The notes: generated by a model from the letters alone, not told the origin. 59,239 nucleotides of DNA from Minisyncoccota bacterium (GCA_021734905.1 JAIPIB010000006.1:1-59239); one strand, 5' to 3'; numbered from the stretch's first letter, positions 34,137 to 42,423 are shown. Numbers and translations are program-made.

Positions 34137-34427
34137 GCGGTCGTAGCTCAACTGGTTAGAGCATCCGCCTGTAGTTCGTGCAGCTTTCCCTTCGAAAGGG
34201 GGATTGAAACTTTCCGGGATATCGGTGAAGGCTAAGTCTCTATGAGATATGCGAATACCGAGGGAACCTCATACACAAAAACACATAGTATGAGGGCGCC
34301 GTAGAGACTAGATACCGGGGTACCTAAGAATCGTAAGATTTATGGTAAAGATATAGTCCACGCCACTATGAAAATAGTGGAAGCAGTGCACGCGGAAGGT
34401 TGCCGGTTCAAGTCCGGTCGACCGCGC
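34137..34427 (+). tRNA. tRNA-Asp(GUC) interrupted by a group I intron
   Basis: Exons 34137-34172 and 34390-34427 join to a complete 74-nt tRNA: acceptor GCGGTCG / CGACCGC, discriminator G as in tRNA-Asp, anticodon loop CTGTCAC. The intron splits the anticodon between U35 and C36. CCA is not encoded. Confidence 0.9.
34173..34389 (+). other. Group I self-splicing intron in tRNA-Asp
   Basis: 217 nt. The 5' exon ends in U and the intron ends in G, as required. P1 forms between exon CUGU and intron GCAG with a U-G pair at the splice site; P10 forms between intron CGUG and 3' exon CACG. The conserved S strand AAGATATAGTCC lies near the 3' end and an R-like strand GTAGAGACTAGATA is about 50 nt upstream. 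Confidence 0.9.
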
Positions 34428-34434
34428 AATTAGC

Positions 34435-34469
34435 AAAACAGCAATTTCTTTTAGAAATTGCTGTTTTGG
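34435..34469 (+). terminator. Terminator after tRNA-Asp
   Basis: 16-bp perfect stem CAAAACAGCAATTTCT / AGAAATTGCTGTTTTG. Confidence 0.8.
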
Positions 34470-34560
34470 TTTTGAGCCATCTCCAAAAATCGGACTGGGA
34501 CCTTTACGTTACAGTCAAATGAATGAGAGTCGTAAGAGAAGTGCGCTAACCCATCTTTTG

Positions 34561-34633
34561 AGCCGTCTCGCAGGATCGAACTGCGGACCTTGTCGTTACG
34601 AGTGACATGCTCTACCAACTGAGCTAAGACGGC
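34561..34633 (-). tRNA. tRNA-Thr(CGU)
   Basis: 73 nt, no intron. Acceptor GCCGTCT / AGACGGC, discriminator U, anticodon loop CTCGTAA (CGT). It shares the D-arm with tRNA-Thr(GGU). A possible -10 box TATACA lies upstream on the minus strand near 34649-34654. Confidence 0.88.
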
Positions 34634-34701
34634 TCAAAAAGCAGGTTATTGTATAGTGACTTTTCTTATGACCGAGTGAGTGCTGACTGTATGATCCTCA
34701 T

Positions 34702-34737
34702 ACGAATGTAATGCTCTACCAACTGAGCTAAGGTGGC
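34702..34737 (-). pseudogene. tRNA-Thr(CGU) 5'-half relic
   Basis: 36 nt matching tRNA-Thr positions 1-36 (GCCACCTTAGCTCAG to anticodon CGT). Homology ends exactly after position 36, the point where the group I intron enters tRNA-Thr(GGU). No 3' half is found. It is probably the 5' exon left after loss of the rest of an intron-bearing tRNA. Confidence 0.7.
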
Positions 34738-34886
34738 GACAACCAATCCTAGTACAGAAACGTTTTGTTTTCAATTGAATGTTTGGTATTCTTGCTATTG
34801 CAACGTGGGGGACGTTGGCTATTTGTTAATAGTCCGATTGGTGATTGATGCCAATTTTTATAACCGCCTCCATGTTGCACTAATTT

Positions 34887-35162
34887 GCCATCTTAGCTCA
34901 GTTGGTAGAGCGCATCCATGGTAAGTCGCATCGACTTCTTGCCCGATAATTTGGAAACAGATTATATGAACCCCGAATAACGGTTAACGGCTAAAGTGTA
35001 GCTAAGACCGTGGCACTCATTTTTGAGGGCCCGAACGACTGACAAGGGACGCTGCGTTCATATGAACATGCGTAAGATACAGTCTAGCCCCCATATATCA
35101 CTTTTTATAAAATGGGGTGTAAGCGAAGGATGAGGTCCCCGGTTCAATCCCGGGAGATGGCT
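34887..35162 (+). tRNA. tRNA-Thr(GGU) interrupted by a group I intron
   Basis: Exons 34887-34922 and 35126-35162 join to a 73-nt tRNA: GCCATCT / AGATGGC, anticodon loop ATGGTAA, T-arm CCCGG-TTCAATC-CCGGG, discriminator U. The intron lies directly 3' of the anticodon (after position 36). Confidence 0.9.
34923..35125 (+). other. Group I self-splicing intron in tRNA-Thr(GGU)
   Basis: 203 nt. P1 forms between GGUAAG across the splice site and CUUGCC, with the splice-site U paired to G; the intron ends in G. The S strand AAGATACAGTCT and an R-like CGAACGACTGACAAGG are present. The insertion site differs by one nucleotide position from that in tRNA-Asp. Confidence 0.88.
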
Positions 35163-35171
35163 CATGAGGAA

Positions 35172-35210
35172 CAAAGCCAAGACAGCACGTAAGTGCTGTT
35201 TTTAGCTTTG
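35172..35210 (+). terminator. Terminator after tRNA-Thr
   Basis: CAAAGC and ACAGCAC pair with GTGCTGT and GCTTTG; the 3' arm contains TTTTT. Confidence 0.65.
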
Positions 35211-35347
35211 AGTCGAAAGCTGTGCCACTGAGATTTTGTTTGGTAGACTAAATCTGCAATCACTTGGTTGTGTAGTTTGCTCTTTAAAAATGTAATTTGG
35301 CAAAATGGTCTATGTGGCATAAACCACAGCACCATAGCTTGCCATTT

Positions 35348-35403
35348 AGGTGCATTCCGTGCACCTGTAGCGCCCGTGCCCGCCTCCACTTGGAGGCGGG
35401 CAC
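35348..35403 (+). repeat. Two adjacent hairpins upstream of prfB
   Basis: AGGTGCA / TGCACCT (35348-35366) and a GC-rich 13-bp perfect stem GTGCCCGCCTCCA / TGGAGGCGGGCAC (35376-35403). The second covers the -35 region of the prfB promoter. REP-like in composition. Confidence 0.6.
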
Positions 35404-35417
35404 ATCTTTGTTATACT
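35390..35417 (+). promoter_or_regulatory. prfB promoter
   Basis: TTGGAG, 16 bp, TATACT, then 8 nt to the ATG: a leaderless promoter whose -35 lies within a strong hairpin. Confidence 0.5.
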
Positions 35418-35425
35418 GCTCTAGT

Positions 35426-36301
35426 ATGAATCAAGCACCAGACGAACGAATTAAAGAAATCGAGGAATCGATGCTTCTTCCTGATTTTTGGAATGAGCCA
35501 GCGAAAGCACAGGCGATGTTTAAGGAGCTTGAGGAATTGAAGTCCCAAAAAGACGGCAAAGGGAAATACGATCGAAGTAGTGCGATTGTAACTATTGTCG
35601 CAGGAGCAGGTGGAGATGACGCTGAAGATTTTGCACGGATGCTTGTCCAAATGTACCAGAAGTATGCAGAGGGGCGTGGATGGACTGTGTCTGTTATTGA
35701 CTCAAATGCTAATGATCAAAATGGGTATCGTAATGTCGTCTTTGAAGTTGGCGGAAAGGATGCGTACGGGACGCTGAAGCTTGAGTCCGGTGTTCATCGT
35801 CTTGTTCGAATGTCACCATTTAATGCAAATGGAAAACGACAGACATCCTTTGCACTTGTAGAAATTTCCCCACGAGTTGATGATGTGAGTGAGGTTGGTC
35901 TTAGTGAGGATGATCTCGAAATTACCTATGCAAAGTCAGGAGGAGCGGGAGGACAGAATGTAAACAAGAGAGAGACAGCTGTGCGTGCGACGCATATCCC
36001 TACAAAGATTTCTGTACACGTTACCTCTGAACGAAGTCAGCAGCAAAATAAAGAAAAAGCAGTCACACTTCTCGCAGGAAAGGTTTTTGCTTTTGAAGAG
36101 GAACAGCAAAAACGAGAACTCAAAGGACTCTCAGTAGAAAAGACGGTGAAGATCGAGTGGGGGAGCCAAATACGTTCCTATGTACTCCATCCATATCAAC
36201 TTGTAAAAGATCATCGTACGAACACCGAAGTGAGAGACATTGATCGTGTATTGGGTGGAGATATTCAGATGTTCATAGACTCAGAGGGGCAGTTAGAGTA
36301 A
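35426..36301 (+). CDS. prfB: Peptide chain release factor 2, short form
   Basis: Terminates translation at UGA and UAA. The 291 residues include the recognition tripeptide SPF in LVRMSPFNANGKRQTSFA and the catalytic GGQ in SGGAGGQNVNK. Only one helix of domain 1 (LLPDFWNEPAKAQAMFKELE) remains before the AGAGGDDAEDF start of domain 2; about 70 residues normal for RF2 (365 in E. coli) are absent. No +1 frameshift site is needed or seen. RF2 shows UGA is a stop here. Confidence 0.93.
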   Translation: MNQAPDERIKEIEESMLLPDFWNEPAKAQAMFKELEELKSQKDGKGKYDRSSAIVTIVAGAGGDDAEDFARMLVQMYQKYAEGRGWTVSVIDSNANDQNGYRNVVFEVGGKDAYGTLKLESGVHRLVRMSPFNANGKRQTSFALVEISPRVDDVSEVGLSEDDLEITYAKSGGAGGQNVNKRETAVRATHIPTKISVHVTSERSQQQNKEKAVTLLAGKVFAFEEEQQKRELKGLSVEKTVKIEWGSQIRSYVLHPYQLVKDHRTNTEVRDIDRVLGGDIQMFIDSEGQLE

Positions 36302-36318
36302 AATAGAGAATCGAGTTT

Positions 36319-37002
36319 ATGATTTATTTTGACAACGTTTCAAAAATTTATAATGGGGGTCGTTCAGCAGCACTGCATGATGTGACATTTCAGGTTGCTC
36401 CCGGAGAATTCGTGTCTATCGTAGGGCATTCAGGTGCAGGAAAAACAACACTGCTGAAGATGCTTATTGCTGAAGACATGCCAACAAGGGGCCAGGTATT
36501 TTTTGAGTCGCTAGATATTCATACAATTTCAAAAAGTTCATTACCGAGTTTTCGTAGAAAAATTGGAACAGTCTTTCAGGATTTTAAACTCCTCTCACAT
36601 AAAACGGCATATGAAAACATAGCATTTGCGATGGAGGCAAATGGACGAACTGACGAAGAAATTGCAGAAAATGTTCCACAGGCGCTCGAACTTGTTGATC
36701 TTGGTGACAAAATATGGAATTTTCCACACGAGCTCTCAGGCGGTGAGAAGCAGCGGGTAGCGATTGCTCGTGCGATTGTTAACCAGCCGGATATTATTAT
36801 TGCCGACGAGCCGACAGGAAATCTTGACCCAATTGCGACGTATGAGGTTGTTCAGATTCTCAAGAAAATAAACGATCTCGGCACAATGGTCATTATGACG
36901 ACACATAATAAGGGTGTTATCGATGCGCTCGAGCGACGAGTTATTACCATGGATGAAGGTCGAATAGTAAGGGATGACGTCGAGGGTAAGTACGTGCTTT
37001 AA
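36319..37002 (+). CDS. ftsE: Cell division ABC ATPase FtsE
   Basis: A 227-residue ABC ATPase that drives FtsX to activate cell wall hydrolases at the septum. Walker A GHSGAGKTTLLK, Q-loop VFQDFKLL, signature LSGGEKQRVAIARA, Walker B IIIADEPTGNLD, and H-loop MTTHN are all intact. It is 9 bp upstream of ftsX. Confidence 0.95.
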   Translation: MIYFDNVSKIYNGGRSAALHDVTFQVAPGEFVSIVGHSGAGKTTLLKMLIAEDMPTRGQVFFESLDIHTISKSSLPSFRRKIGTVFQDFKLLSHKTAYENIAFAMEANGRTDEEIAENVPQALELVDLGDKIWNFPHELSGGEKQRVAIARAIVNQPDIIIADEPTGNLDPIATYEVVQILKKINDLGTMVIMTTHNKGVIDALERRVITMDEGRIVRDDVEGKYVL

Positions 37003-37011
37003 TATTTATAT

Positions 37012-37932
37012 ATGCTGACAAGTCTAAAACGGGTTATTAGAGCAGGGTTTATAGGATTTTGGCGCAATGCGTTTGTTTCCTTATCGGCAATTTTTGTTAT
37101 TGTTGTGACACTTACTGTCGTTGGTGGAGCAATGCTCGTCGGTCAACTACTTGATACATCACTTTCACAAATTAAGGACAAAGTTGATATCAATGTATAC
37201 ATGGTTACGACTGCGAGCGAAGATGCAATTGGTGACCTGAAGAGTTCACTCGAGGGTCGTTCTGATGTTCGACAAGTGATTTACACTTCAAAAGAAGAAG
37301 CACTACAAGATTTTCGCGACCGACATAAAAGTGATGAACAAATTGTGCAGGCGCTTGAGGAACTTGATGACAATCCACTCGGAGGATTCCTTTCGATTCG
37401 TGCAGAGGACACATCTCGCTACGAAAGTATCGCGACATACCTCGAACAGTACCAGGAAGCAGAACAAACAACATCACCTTTGATTGATCGTATTAATTTT
37501 AATAAAAATAAAGTTGCTATTGATAAACTTACAGAAATTATCAATACTACAGAACAGGTAACCTACATCATGACAATCATTCTTATCGTGTCATCGATTC
37601 TGATTGCTTTCAATACAATTCGCCTCACGATTTATACGTCAAAGGAGGAAATCAGCGTTATGCGTCTTGTGGGTGCTTCAAATATGTTCATCAGAGGTCC
37701 ATTTATCCTTCAGGGCGTAATGTACGGCCTCATTTCAGGTGTGGTAACACTCCTTATCCTCTACCCGGTCGTCTTATGGTTAGGGCCAGTCACTGAGTCA
37801 TTTTTCTCCTTTAATATCTTTGAGTATTTTGTAACTAATTTTGGTCACCTCTTCTTTGTTCTCGTTGGTTCTGGTATTGTACTGGGGACAGTTTCGAGCA
37901 CGTTTGCAATCGCTCGATATTTGCGTGTATAG
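37012..37932 (+). CDS. ftsX: Cell division protein FtsX
   Basis: A 306-residue permease-like partner of FtsE with four membrane segments (about 22-45, 181-203, 234-255, 272-298) and an extracellular domain between the first two that recruits murein hydrolases. VMRLVGASNMFIRGPFILQG is the conserved cytoplasmic coupling helix. The hydrolase partner is not in the window. Confidence 0.93.
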   Translation: MLTSLKRVIRAGFIGFWRNAFVSLSAIFVIVVTLTVVGGAMLVGQLLDTSLSQIKDKVDINVYMVTTASEDAIGDLKSSLEGRSDVRQVIYTSKEEALQDFRDRHKSDEQIVQALEELDDNPLGGFLSIRAEDTSRYESIATYLEQYQEAEQTTSPLIDRINFNKNKVAIDKLTEIINTTEQVTYIMTIILIVSSILIAFNTIRLTIYTSKEEISVMRLVGASNMFIRGPFILQGVMYGLISGVVTLLILYPVVLWLGPVTESFFSFNIFEYFVTNFGHLFFVLVGSGIVLGTVSSTFAIARYLRV

Positions 37933-37934
37933 GC

Positions 37935-39605
37935 ATGGCTGAAATAAAAAAACCTACAAAGAAAAAACAAAAAAGACACACATATATATTCGTCGTCGGT
38001 GGAGTCATGAGTGGTGTTGGGAAGGGTGTTGCGTCATCATCAATCGCCATGCTCCTCCAGTCTCGCGGACTTACTGTTACAGCAATTAAAATTGATCCAT
38101 ACATTAATGTTGACGCAGGGACGATGAACCCCACTGAACATGGTGAAGTCTTTGTTCTGCAGAATGGACTTGAGACAGATCAAGACATGGGGAACTATGA
38201 ACGGTTTCTCAATGTCGACATTCCGGGAATCAACTACATGACCACAGGTAGTATCTATCAAGACGTTATTAAGAAAGAACGTAACCTTGATTATGGAGGT
38301 AATAATGTTGAAGTAGTGCCACATATCCCTGAAGAAGTTATTCGTCGCATAAAAGCGGCAGCTACAACTGCAAATGCCGACGTGACCATTATTGAGATTG
38401 GTGGAACCGTTGGTGAGTACCAAAACATACTCTTCCTTGAGGCTGTCCGTATGATGAAGACAGAGGCACCAGACAGTGTCGCGGTTGTAATGGTGAGTTA
38501 TCTTCCAGTACCAAGTAGTATTGGTGAAATGAAGACAAAACCGACGCAAACAGCGGCACGAACACTCAACAGTGCGGGTGTTTTTGCAGACTTTATCCTT
38601 GCTCGAGGTCCAGTTGCTCTTGATAAAAAGCGCAAGGAAAAAATTGCACGTTTCTGTAACGTCCGAGCTGAGCATGTCATTTCAGCGCCAGATGTTAAAA
38701 GCGTCTATGACGTTCCGCTAAATTTTGAAAAAGATGATCTTTCGAGTCGCATCTGTGAAGTGTTGAACATAAAGGATGTTAAACGATCGAATTTGAATGC
38801 GTGGAGGAATTTCGTTAAGCGTTCGAAGGACGGGAAAGACATTGTAAAAATCGCTGTGGTAGGGAAGTATTTCAATTCTGGAGATTTCATTCTCTCCGAT
38901 GTGTACATTTCTGTCCTTGAAGCAATTAAATATTCAGCGTACTCAGTTCACCTAAAACCAGAAATACACTATCTCTCTTCCGTAGCATTTTCTGATAAAA
39001 AAACGCTCAAGCAACTAAAGCAATATGACGGTATTCTTATTCCGGGAGGTTTTGGTACAACGGGTATTGATGGAAAACTAAATGTCATTGAGTATGCACG
39101 AAAGAATGGTATTCCATATTTTGGAATTTGTTACGGGATGCAGCTTGCTGTACTCGAATATGCAAAAAATGTCGGCAAATTCAAGAATGCAAGTACAACA
39201 GAAATAGACTCGTCTGCAGACCATCTTGTGATAGATGTCATGCACGATCAAAAAGAAAAAATTGCAAATGGCGACATGGGAGGAACAATGCGTCTTGGTG
39301 AATACAAAGCAAGTCTTAAAAAGGGCTCTCTAGTAGCTCGCACATATGGTGCTCTCGAGATAAGTGAACGACATCGTCATCGTTATGAAGTCAATCCTGA
39401 CTATGTTGAAAGACTCACTGAGAAAGGCCTTGTCTTTTCTGGAACATCGCCAGATCGAAAATTGATGGAAATAATGGAACTTCCAAGCGAAGTACACCCA
39501 TTCTTTGTTGGCGTTCAGTTCCATCCTGAGTTTCATGCTCGACCACTTGCACCACACCCACTTTTTACAGCCTTCATTAAGGCATCGTACGAGAACAAAA
39601 AGTAG
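37935..39605 (+). CDS. pyrG: CTP synthase
   Basis: Makes CTP from UTP, ATP and glutamine. The 556 residues hold the synthetase domain (FVVGGVMSGVGKGVASSS P-loop, KIDPYINVDAGTMNPTEHGE) and the glutamine amidotransferase domain (GGFGTTG, nucleophile Cys in FGICYGMQLAV, His-Glu in GVQFHPEF). A Lys-rich 12-residue N-terminal extension is unusual. The stop codon lies inside the left arm of a 126-bp palindrome. Confidence 0.96.
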   Translation: MAEIKKPTKKKQKRHTYIFVVGGVMSGVGKGVASSSIAMLLQSRGLTVTAIKIDPYINVDAGTMNPTEHGEVFVLQNGLETDQDMGNYERFLNVDIPGINYMTTGSIYQDVIKKERNLDYGGNNVEVVPHIPEEVIRRIKAAATTANADVTIIEIGGTVGEYQNILFLEAVRMMKTEAPDSVAVVMVSYLPVPSSIGEMKTKPTQTAARTLNSAGVFADFILARGPVALDKKRKEKIARFCNVRAEHVISAPDVKSVYDVPLNFEKDDLSSRICEVLNIKDVKRSNLNAWRNFVKRSKDGKDIVKIAVVGKYFNSGDFILSDVYISVLEAIKYSAYSVHLKPEIHYLSSVAFSDKKTLKQLKQYDGILIPGGFGTTGIDGKLNVIEYARKNGIPYFGICYGMQLAVLEYAKNVGKFKNASTTEIDSSADHLVIDVMHDQKEKIANGDMGGTMRLGEYKASLKKGSLVARTYGALEISERHRHRYEVNPDYVERLTEKGLVFSGTSPDRKLMEIMELPSEVHPFFVGVQFHPEFHARPLAPHPLFTAFIKASYENKK

Positions 39606-39719
39606 AAATTACTCCATCTACTTTGTTGTACTTCATGAAATAATTTTCACCGTATTTATATACGTCTCAAATTATTTCATTCGTACGCCTCGCACCTAAG
39701 GTAATTTCTACTTTTTGTT
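39594..39719. repeat. 126-bp nested palindrome after pyrG
   Basis: Perfect 19-bp outer arms (39594-39612 and 39701-39719, AACAAAAAGTAGAAATTAC) and perfect 12-bp inner arms ATGAAATAATTT / AAATTATTTCAT (39635-39646 and 39669-39680). The size and AT-rich nested structure resemble a miniature inverted-repeat element; it can also act as a terminator. Confidence 0.75.
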
Positions 39720-39782
39720 TTGGTTCACAATTTTAGGTCTGTTGGTGGTATACTATTTTTTGTAATAAATAATTTAGAATTT

Positions 39783-40163
39783 ATGCATCAAGGAAATTGG
39801 AAGTGTAGTAAATGTGGAGGAGTAATAACTGAGCTTCCGTTTGAGCCAAGAAGCGAATCTGGATTAACGTGCCGCACATGCTATGCGAAAGGGAAAGATA
39901 CGAAGCAGACATCTGCAGGAGATGATATCGTCTCTGCTTCTGAGCCAGCTGATATTCCATATGAAGCCGGATTGGCTGGAGAGCCAGCACCATCTGATGA
40001 TTTTGGGGGCGCTGCTGTATCGACACCTGTGGGAGAAAAGCCAAGATTTGCTGGTGATTGGAAGTGTGCTGGATGTGGTTCTGCAATATCATCACTACCT
40101 TTCGCTCCTCGCGATACTTCAAATTTGAAATGTCTTGATTGTTTTAAGAAGAGTAAGGGGTAG
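39783..40163 (+). CDS. Tandem zinc-ribbon protein
   Basis: A 126-residue protein with two copies of a Cys4 ribbon: WKCSKCGGVITELPFEPR ... CRTC and WKCAGCGSAISSLPFAPR ... CLDC, separated by an acidic, Pro-rich linker. This ribbon type recurs in CPR proteins of unknown role; binding of zinc is likely. The upstream frame from 39720 is probably not translated. Confidence 0.8.
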   Translation: MHQGNWKCSKCGGVITELPFEPRSESGLTCRTCYAKGKDTKQTSAGDDIVSASEPADIPYEAGLAGEPAPSDDFGGAAVSTPVGEKPRFAGDWKCAGCGSAISSLPFAPRDTSNLKCLDCFKKSKG

Positions 40164-40238
40164 TTTGATCTATAAACTGCTAGAAAGCGTCAGATAAATA
40201 TGATATTCTGCTCACGCGCATGACGTGTGCGTGAACCT

Positions 40239-40309
40239 TGCCGGTTCGTCTAATGGTAGGACTCTGGTTTCTGGTACCAGCTATTGGGGTTCGAGTCCCT
40301 GACCGGCAG
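40239..40309 (+). tRNA. tRNA-Gln(CUG)
   Basis: 71 nt, U1-A72 pair typical of tRNA-Gln, anticodon loop TTCTGGT (CTG), no CCA encoded. TATGAT near 40199 may be its -10 box. The mobile island begins downstream. Confidence 0.9.
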
Positions 40310-40341
40310 CGAGCTTGTGAGACCGACCGAGGTCTATATAG

Positions 40342-40407
40342 CAACGTATTTCAGAAGTCAAAAACGAGGACGAGTCATGGACTCGAACTTGCCTCGAAAA
40401 TACGTTG
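40342..40407 (+). other. Structured element with tRNA-like core
   Basis: Nested stems: CAACGTATTT / AAATACGTTG outside, CGAGG / CCTCG, and GAGTC / GACTC inside. On the minus strand the core reads GTTCGAGTCCATGACTCG, close to the T-arm of tRNA-Gln. It may be an attachment-site remnant in inverted orientation, or an ncRNA. Confidence 0.4.
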
Positions 40408-40482
40408 ATAACAAATGACTTTGGTCACAAATCACAAATAGCACTATTCAGTCATTGCACACCTGCTGAGAGCAGTAATCAG

Positions 40483-40518
40483 AAACATAAAAGCACCCTA
40501 TAGGGTGCTTTTATGTTT
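40483..40518. terminator. Bidirectional terminator at island border
   Basis: Perfect 16-bp arms AAACATAAAAGCACCC / GGGTGCTTTTATGTTT with loop TATA. Confidence 0.85.
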
Positions 40519-40546
40519 GTGCGTTCAAAAATGATAAAATGAGTTT

Positions 40547-41320
40547 ATGCCAGAAGAGATCAAAACCCTACTTTCATTCAATGATCGTTTACATAAAATT
40601 GCTGAAACACAGCTTCAGTCTGAAATCCATGACACCAGTAACAGGGCACTATTTCAAGCCTTCGTACTTGGTAAGGGATTTAAGACCTACGAAGCGGTTT
40701 TGCTACTTTGTCGTAGTGGTTACGGGGAAGATGCTTTTGTACTCACACGCTCGCTTTTTGAGCTGATGGTGACTAATGCGTACGTTTTGGATGATGCTAC
40801 TGAAGATACTCTGCTGCGGTATATGAACTACGACTGGGTCACAAGAAAAGAAATGTACGATTACATTGCTTCAGTTCCAGATCTGCTGGCTCAGTTAAAC
40901 GCTGAAATTGCATCAGGTAAAAGGATAAATACGATTCCTGAAGTTGAGGCTGAATATCAAAGGGTCAAAGCTAAATATAGTTACCGGAACGGATGGTCAG
41001 ATAAAAGTATCAAGGGTATGTCTGAAGCGGTCGGCCGCACCGACATGTATAGCACTGTGTACAGAATGCAGTGCACAGTTGGGCATACTGACGCTCGTAG
41101 CATGAACGATTATGTTCACCTCACTGATGAAGGGACGATATTGAATATCGGTCCTAACTGGGATCTTACACGATCCACTCTCGTTGTGACTTTTGATTGC
41201 TTCTTCCATATTCTCAAAGAAGCAGCCGCTCAATTATCTTGGGACTTAGATGTGACACTTGAAGCCTTGGCTACAGAATATGCTCAAGTGGTCGGAGAGC
41301 TGAAACATGGTACAGATTAA
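40547..41320 (+). CDS. DUF5677-like protein
   Basis: A 257-residue helical protein: FQAFVLGKGFKTYEAVLLLC, GYGEDAFVLTRSLFELMVTN and VGHTDARSMNDYV follow the DUF5677 layout, which is common in accessory and defence regions with no proven activity. It overlaps the next gene by 14 bp, so the two are coupled. TAAAAT lies about 11 nt upstream. Confidence 0.75.
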   Translation: MPEEIKTLLSFNDRLHKIAETQLQSEIHDTSNRALFQAFVLGKGFKTYEAVLLLCRSGYGEDAFVLTRSLFELMVTNAYVLDDATEDTLLRYMNYDWVTRKEMYDYIASVPDLLAQLNAEIASGKRINTIPEVEAEYQRVKAKYSYRNGWSDKSIKGMSEAVGRTDMYSTVYRMQCTVGHTDARSMNDYVHLTDEGTILNIGPNWDLTRSTLVVTFDCFFHILKEAAAQLSWDLDVTLEALATEYAQVVGELKHGTD

Positions 41321-42413
41321 TAAAATGTCACAGCAGGTAATCTATACAATAGATGCAAGAGACTACATTTTATTTGATGTATTTAAAAAGATGGGTGCAA
41401 CAGACGCCAGTATTTACGATCATATTTTCTCGTCTTTCAATGAAATGGTCAGTCTATTAAAAACAAAAGGTATTATTTATGATGATTTAAAGAATGCCTT
41501 GGTGCCAACTGCAGATAAAAGAGAAATCTGTCTATTTTTTGATGCATCTAAAACTAAAGCCCAATCAGTTTATGGGGTGGAAATTATGGATCTGGTCATC
41601 CCGCTACTAAAGGAGATTGATACATGTTCTGTTCTGCATGGAGATTATATCTTTTGGAATAGAGATAATGAAAATAGAATCTCAGCTCTAGAAAAAGCAA
41701 TTAAATATTCAAATTTTTCTGATATACGACAGACTCGGGTACTTTGTGTATACATAAACAACTTGTCTGAAAGTGCGTTTGAAAGTATTAAAATGCGCCT
41801 ATCTGATTATCCTGTTTATATAGGTTTTGTTGACGCTACTCGAGCATCAAATGTGAAATGGTATTTATCTTTTATGCTGCCAGGGTTAGTTAAACATAAA
41901 AATTTTGTGATTATGTCGCATGAAGAAGATCGAGATAATGGTGAGAATGTAAATATGACCATCTATCCCTTTGGTCGTCATGGTCACATTCCGATCAGTT
42001 TACAAGAAGGCATTTCCGCTCCATTTCTATCATATAAAATTGAAAGGCCAGTATTTCCGGGCTATGAAATTGATGAGGAAATGGCATTTGTTGCCCTAAG
42101 TGGGCACAAGGATTCCTTTCTGGATTATTCTGTAGAAATAAGTTTAGAAAAACTTGGATATTTGAAAGATAAAAAGAGTGTAAATTTGCAAAATGCAGGT
42201 ATCGATAATTTTGACAAAGATCAGTTGTGCGAACTGTTGAAACAAAACTTAAGAAATAACTACATTTTTAATTTCAAAATAGCGCCAGACGGTGCGATGT
42301 GTTTTGGTACGATTGTTGAAATTCCTAGAGAAGAAAAAGAAAGTTATAGATTGACAGTAGCAATGAAAATTGACCAAAGTTTAAAGCGGGCAATAGTTAC
42401 ATCACTGTATTAG
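41307..42413 (+). CDS. Unknown 368-residue island protein
   Basis: No domain was recognised. It is soluble, with alternating alpha/beta-like segments (RVLCVYINNLSE, YPVYIGFVDATRASNVKWYL) and no membrane segment. Starts at 41307 and 41325 (MSQQVIYTIDA) are both possible. Coupled to the DUF5677-like gene, it is probably its functional partner. Confidence 0.65.
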   Translation: MVQINKMSQQVIYTIDARDYILFDVFKKMGATDASIYDHIFSSFNEMVSLLKTKGIIYDDLKNALVPTADKREICLFFDASKTKAQSVYGVEIMDLVIPLLKEIDTCSVLHGDYIFWNRDNENRISALEKAIKYSNFSDIRQTRVLCVYINNLSESAFESIKMRLSDYPVYIGFVDATRASNVKWYLSFMLPGLVKHKNFVIMSHEEDRDNGENVNMTIYPFGRHGHIPISLQEGISAPFLSYKIERPVFPGYEIDEEMAFVALSGHKDSFLDYSVEISLEKLGYLKDKKSVNLQNAGIDNFDKDQLCELLKQNLRNNYIFNFKIAPDGAMCFGTIVEIPREEKESYRLTVAMKIDQSLKRAIVTSLY

Positions 42414-42423
42414 AAGTATTAAC

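Noticed and set aside
34733..34924. 63-codon frame across the tRNA-Thr region
   Set aside because: It runs into tRNA-Thr(GGU) exon 1 and has no ribosome-binding site or domain.
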